A program made the position numbers and the translations under genes. A DNA stretch of 10,427 nt from assembly GCA_015661795.1 (NCBI GenBank), contig DQVJ01000052.1, forward strand, positions 1 through 10,427, read 5' to 3'. Below the pieces are notes generated by a model. The model searched no databases. It saw nothing but the letters and a program-made list of their open reading frames with translations, and was not told the origin of the DNA. The DNA is from Sulfurovum sp. GTDB taxonomy: Bacteria; Campylobacterota; Campylobacteria; Campylobacterales; Sulfurovaceae. The stretch's first letter is position 1; each line of letters begins with the position of its first letter. Shown here piece after piece: positions 6,693 through 10,427 of this stretch.

Positions 6693-9091
6693 TATTTTTC
6701 CTTTATATTTACATTTAATTTTCGTTTAGGATACGCCAAGATAATCACAGTCAAAATAATACCTGAGGTCACATAAACCCAATAAGGGATAGGCACAGGG
6801 TCACCCGTTGCATACGAATGCATTCCCGCCAAGTAAAAGTTCACCCCAAAGTACGTCATCAATATAGAAAAAAATGACACGACCGATAATACTGAGAACA
6901 AATAAACTGAATACCAAGGTTTTATCAGACGGACATGAAGCACCATCACATACACTAAAATAGAAATATATGCCCAAGTCTCCTTAGGATCCCAACCCCA
7001 GTACCGTCCCCAAGATTCATTTGCCCAAATACCCCCTAAAAAATTACCTATTACCAACAGAGTTAGCCCCAAAGTCAATGCCACCTCATTAATGTGTCGA
7101 ATGTTTTTTATATGGGTATCTATATGGGTACGCGTTTCACTTCTTAAGATAAACAAGAGTAGTGTTATAACCCCTAGTATCGCTCCAACACCAAAAAACC
7201 CATAACTAGCTGTAATCACAGAAACATGTACAGAAAGCCAATATGATTTTAAGACAGGTACAAGATTCGTTATCTCTGGATCAATCTCACCCAAATATGC
7301 TGCAAAGATAAAAATACCTGCCATCGTCAATGATGCAGCCAAAGCAATCGTAGACTTTCTTAAAAACACAACCCCTGTCAAGACTGCAGCATAAGCGATA
7401 TAAACCATGGTTTCATAGGTATTAGAAATAGGAGCATACCCACCAATATACCAACGTAACCCTATACCCAGAGTATGTATAGCAAAAAGTACAAATGCGA
7501 TACTGCTTGTGAATACTTTCACTTTTTTAGAGATAAGTCTATTGTAAAACATGGAAGTCAATCCATACACAAGCAATACCAATCCAAAGAACAAATATGC
7601 CATAGAAAGCCTAAAAAATAACCTCAAATGATTAAACCATACCTCTATTTTTAGCTTTAATGCATCAGGGTAAACAGACGTTCCAAACTCTTTTTGATAT
7701 GCCTTGATATCTTCTATATACGAAAACCCTTTGTCATATTGTCGGTTATATGTGTCATCCAGTAATCTACTTGTGCTTCTTTTTACTATAGAATTGTCAG
7801 ATGTTGCAAACATCGTTTTAAAATCTACCCATTTATTACGTTCATTATCAGCTAAAGGGAACAACGTTAAAAGTACTCCACGGTAAGACATAAAGGCAAT
7901 GTTCAGCCGCTCATCTGCTCTAATAATATCTCTCTCGTATGTACCTCTCTTGGAGGGAACCAGTTGATTGGCTTTTTCGACTTCTTCTGTGAGTTTATAG
8001 TTTCCTTTTGCATCAAAAAAATCTGTAAATTTTACCAGTTTTTGCTTTTTACCTACGCCCAGTTTTTCTCTGAGTTTAGGTGTTTTAATACGAATGAGAT
8101 TCACTTTTTTCCATACATCTGGACGAGAAAACATCCCTAAAACAACTTGATTGGCATCCATGCCTTCCCATATACTTTTTCCTGTAAGTTTATTAAGTAC
8201 CTCTTTATTTTGTGTGTCTAAGGGTTTCATCCTTCCCACCGGACCTTGTACTACCAAATTTCCAAAAGATGTGGCCAAGGCTTTTGATTTTTCTTTATGT
8301 TCCAAGAGATAATGATCTATATACTCCCCATAATCTGCCTGTATCGGTGTGGGTAGGCTCATCCAAAGTAGAGGTAACAACAGTGAAGCAATAGGCATTT
8401 TTTTAATTTTAGAAATAAGATACTGAAACCTTGATTTTTTATCAAAAAGATTTAAGATAAGTCCTAAAAAAAGTAAGGCATATCCTATATAGGTTATCTC
8501 TACTCCAGGATCTTTATTGACAGAGAGTTGCGTACCTTTTTCATCTGTATCATAAGAAGTTTGAAAAAACTTGTATCCACCATAGGTTAATGTATTATTC
8601 ATGTAAATTTGCGCGTCAAACTTTACATCATTTATTTTATCTATCACTGTCACATCTGAAGAAAATTCTGATGGTGATCTACTGCCAGGATAGCGTGTTA
8701 AAGTAAAATCTTTCAAGGCTATATAAAACGGTGTTTCTACTTGTGTATCACCTATTTTAATAATATTGGATTTCTCTCCTTCACGTATATGCATCATCCC
8801 CTCTAGACCAAAATAATGTGTCACAGTTGCACCAAAAAGTATGATAAGAAATGCCGAATGAAAGAGTGTACGTGCCTTGACATGATACATCTTGGTTTTA
8901 TCCATAACGACTATAAGATTAATGGAAGCTATAAAAAAGGTAAGTTGATACCACCAAGCATGATACACCAACTCTTTAGCTCTTACTGAGCCAAAATCAT
9001 TTTCAATAAATGTGCCTACAGCTGCACCTACAGCTAAAATAATAAACAACAGTATCATTAATTTGTATGAGCTTATTATTTTAACTAACAA
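6692..9091 (-). CDS. nrfI: Fused cytochrome c haem lyase (CcsBA type), probably NrfI
   Basis: A membrane protein that exports haem and attaches it to apocytochromes c in the periplasm (System II). Residues 1-215 are ResB/CcsB-like, with membrane segments near 10-30, 45-64, 77-93 and 197-215. A further hydrophobic stretch (234-250) precedes a periplasmic domain of about 235 residues. The CcsA part (490-787) has eight or so segments and the haem-handling WWD motif (W694 GRYWGWDPKE). H622, H719 and H758 have the spacing (97, 39) of the periplasmic and membrane histidines of Helicobacter CcsBA; H78 is the likely fourth. At 799 residues it is shorter than Wolinella NrfI (about 900). Next to nrfA it probably serves the CxxCK haem site; a general CcsBA is the alternative. 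The start is TTG (9089-9091), with AAAGG 9 nt upstream; the next in-frame ATG would cut into the first membrane segment. Confidence 0.9.
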   Translation of the reverse strand: MLVKIISSYKLMILLFIILAVGAAVGTFIENDFGSVRAKELVYHAWWYQLTFFIASINLIVVMDKTKMYHVKARTLFHSAFLIILFGATVTHYFGLEGMMHIREGEKSNIIKIGDTQVETPFYIALKDFTLTRYPGSRSPSEFSSDVTVIDKINDVKFDAQIYMNNTLTYGGYKFFQTSYDTDEKGTQLSVNKDPGVEITYIGYALLFLGLILNLFDKKSRFQYLISKIKKMPIASLLLPLLWMSLPTPIQADYGEYIDHYLLEHKEKSKALATSFGNLVVQGPVGRMKPLDTQNKEVLNKLTGKSIWEGMDANQVVLGMFSRPDVWKKVNLIRIKTPKLREKLGVGKKQKLVKFTDFFDAKGNYKLTEEVEKANQLVPSKRGTYERDIIRADERLNIAFMSYRGVLLTLFPLADNERNKWVDFKTMFATSDNSIVKRSTSRLLDDTYNRQYDKGFSYIEDIKAYQKEFGTSVYPDALKLKIEVWFNHLRLFFRLSMAYLFFGLVLLVYGLTSMFYNRLISKKVKVFTSSIAFVLFAIHTLGIGLRWYIGGYAPISNTYETMVYIAYAAVLTGVVFLRKSTIALAASLTMAGIFIFAAYLGEIDPEITNLVPVLKSYWLSVHVSVITASYGFFGVGAILGVITLLLFILRSETRTHIDTHIKNIRHINEVALTLGLTLLVIGNFLGGIWANESWGRYWGWDPKETWAYISILVYVMVLHVRLIKPWYSVYLFSVLSVVSFFSILMTYFGVNFYLAGMHSYATGDPVPIPYWVYVTSGIILTVIILAYPKRKLNVNIKEK

Positions 9092-9131
9092 TAGGAAATA
9101 CCTTTATTTTAACTGTTTATCTGCATACATC

Positions 9132-9172
9132 TTTGTATAAACATATCTTCTAGTGTAGTATATTTATACAAA
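9132..9172. repeat. Inverted repeat upstream of nrfI
   Basis: A perfect 10-bp inverted repeat pairs TTTGTATAAA (9132-9141) with TTTATACAAA (9163-9172) across a 21-nt loop. It lies between the nrfA terminator hairpin and the nrfI start. The arm at 9163-9172 includes part of the T-tract that follows that hairpin on the minus strand. Being almost all A/T, it would be a weak RNA stem; a protein-binding dyad is an alternative. Confidence 0.45.
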
Positions 9173-9204
9173 AATGTATCTAGGGGCATATTACCCTAGA
9201 TACA
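9170..9204 (-). terminator. Probable intrinsic terminator after nrfA
   Basis: An 11-bp perfect stem pairs 9175-9185 (TGTATCTAGGG) with 9194-9204 (CCCTAGATACA) around an 8-nt loop. On the minus strand it is followed by TTTTT (9174-9170), giving the direction. It begins 11 bases after the nrfA stop. It would end or thin transcription from nrfA before nrfI. The plus-strand side has no T-run. Confidence 0.7.
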
Positions 9205-9215
9205 ATTGACCTGTC

Positions 9216-10427
9216 TTACTTTCTGTTGTTAAAGTAGGAAGACTCCAAGTCTACATCTTTTCTATTTTCTTTGTCAAGATCACCATTTTTCTCAGCAATC
9301 TTGTACCACTCTTTTTCCAATGTAGCTTTAAAGGCTTCTTTCTCAGCTACTAGTTTTTCATAAGGTACACCTGCAAGAGCTTGTGATTTCTCTTTTGTTG
9401 AAAAATCAGGTGCAGCATAATTCATCACACCATGTTTAGCCAACACCCCCACTAATTTGATTCTAGCATTTTGCGCTTTCTCATTTGCTACAGCTAAAAT
9501 TCTTAATGTCTCTTCTGGAGCATGGAAAAATGATGGGTGAGATGCCACAGCATAATCCCAATACCATTGACCAGACCTTATGTCATCTCTTACTGTCTTA
9601 AGTTCTTCATCCGTAGCGCCTACTTCCATAGCTTTGGCAGTCTCTAAGTGTGCTTTAGCCAAGTTATCCATAGCCAGTTCATGAAGTTGATCTTTTCTTT
9701 CATACTTTCTATGCACTATCGATTCGAGTGTTTTCTCATCTTGTCTGTGACACGGCATACAAGATCTATCCATTGTGTTTAGTGGATTTTGTAACTGATG
9801 ATCAGAATATTTCACAGAACCCTCTTGTGTGTAAGGCATATGACAATCTGCACATGAAACACCTTTTTGTCCATGAATACCTGTTTTATACAGTTCATAC
9901 CCTGGATGTTGCGCTTTTAAGATAGGGGTACCTGATATTTTGTGCTTAAAGTCAGTATGTCCTACATCATTGTAGTATTTCTCTGCACCTTCAACTGTAA
10001 GACCATTTGCCCAAGGAAGGGTTACTACTTTGGCTACTTTTTCCACACCATCTTTGTCTGTCCACTTCTCTTTTTTGAAATAATATTCTACGTGACACTG
10101 TGCACAAACCAAATTACGTTTTTCTTGGTGTGTCGAGTCTTCAAATGTTGGAAGTCCAGCTGCCACCAATGCACGGTCAAGGTGTGGTACTCTCACTTGA
10201 AGCTCAGCCGTATTATTATCATGACAAGAAGCACAGCCAATGGTATTGACTATTTCATGACCATATTTCGCCCATTTCCCTGTAAAGTACTCTAGCTCTC
10301 CGTCTCTCTCCTGGATTCTGGGTACATCTGGAGATTTACATGTCCAACACGCTGTAGGCATAGGCCCTGTTTTCGCATCAGTTGGGGCTCCCGTTCTAAG
10401 CGTATTTACATTGTCTTGTAATGCATA
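9216..10427 (-). CDS. nrfA: Pentahaem cytochrome c nitrite reductase NrfA (5' part outside window)
   Basis: The periplasmic enzyme reducing nitrite to ammonium with six electrons. The frame is open to the right edge: 22 codons precede the ATG at 10361, and they clearly belong to NrfA. All five haem sites are present: CWTCK (catalytic, Lys-ligated), CASCH, CAQCH, CADCH and CMPCH. Aligned on Wolinella succinogenes numbering without gaps, the visible part runs from about residue 104. It places Arg114 (in TLRTGAP, codon 10395-10397), Lys134, Glu217, Tyr218, Lys274, Gln276 and His277 exactly on the known active-site and calcium-binding positions. About 103 residues, including the signal peptide, lie beyond the edge; the full protein would be about 506 residues, as in Wolinella. 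The electron donor NrfH is expected just upstream. NrfI should attach the haems. Confidence 0.98.
   Translation of the reverse strand, partial: YALQDNVNTLRTGAPTDAKTGPMPTACWTCKSPDVPRIQERDGELEYFTGKWAKYGHEIVNTIGCASCHDNNTAELQVRVPHLDRALVAAGLPTFEDSTHQEKRNLVCAQCHVEYYFKKEKWTDKDGVEKVAKVVTLPWANGLTVEGAEKYYNDVGHTDFKHKISGTPILKAQHPGYELYKTGIHGQKGVSCADCHMPYTQEGSVKYSDHQLQNPLNTMDRSCMPCHRQDEKTLESIVHRKYERKDQLHELAMDNLAKAHLETAKAMEVGATDEELKTVRDDIRSGQWYWDYAVASHPSFFHAPEETLRILAVANEKAQNARIKLVGVLAKHGVMNYAAPDFSTKEKSQALAGVPYEKLVAEKEAFKATLEKEWYKIAEKNGDLDKENRKDVDLESSYFNNRK

Noticed and set aside
6544..6729. A 61-codon plus-strand membrane-like peptide
   Set aside because: It is the antisense reading of the NrfJ-like gene, including its signal peptide, which explains the hydrophobic look.
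9942..10295. A 117-codon plus-strand open frame opposite nrfA
   Set aside because: It lies wholly antisense to a well-conserved coding region, its Cys/Phe-rich content mirrors the nrfA codons, and it has no recognisable domain.
1..10427. tRNA, rRNA, CRISPR arrays, transposase genes or phage genes
   Set aside because: Nothing in the sequence supports any of these; coding density is high and all substantial genes are assigned.

Overview
The window looks like chromosomal DNA of an AT-rich member of the Campylobacterota (Epsilonproteobacteria), probably a sulfur- or hydrogen-oxidising, nitrate-ammonifying type related to Wolinella, Sulfurimonas or Sulfurovum. The phylum call rests on a hydABCDE hydrogenase cluster, a fused ResB-CcsA (CcsBA) haem lyase beside nrfA, and residue spacings in HydC and NrfA that match the Wolinella succinogenes proteins. 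The genus is a guess.

Layout. Bases 1-147 are the hyd control region, with a perfect TTGAT-N4-ATCAA Fnr/Crp-type box and a matching extended -10. Plus-strand genes then run hydA (148-1320), hydB (1337-3148), hydC (3158-3883), a structured 149-bp gap, hydD (4033-4596) and hydE (4587-6254). Eighteen bases later the minus-strand nrf genes end. Read on their own strand these are nrfA (open at the right edge, 10427-9216), a gap with a terminator-like hairpin, the haem lyase nrfI (9091-6692) and an NrfJ-like exported protein (6692-6273). nrfH would be expected just beyond the right edge.

How the genes work together. HydABC is a Tat-exported, membrane-bound uptake [NiFe]-hydrogenase that passes electrons from H2 to menaquinone through a di-haem cytochrome b. 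HydD is the endopeptidase that matures HydB. HydE is a HypF-like protein that seems to have lost its carbamoyltransferase active sites. NrfA is the pentahaem nitrite reductase forming ammonium, and NrfI attaches its haems, including the one at the unusual CxxCK site. Together the two converging clusters encode most of a periplasmic H2-to-nitrite respiratory chain, each with its own maturation factors.

No wholly new system is evident. The points most worth a second look are: a Gln in place of the usual His at the predicted HydB processing site; the degenerate HypF-like HydE; a 22-bp-arm inverted repeat between hydC and hydD; and a terminator-like hairpin followed by a second inverted repeat at both the hydC/hydD and nrfA/nrfI junctions, i.e. 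between enzyme genes and maturation genes.
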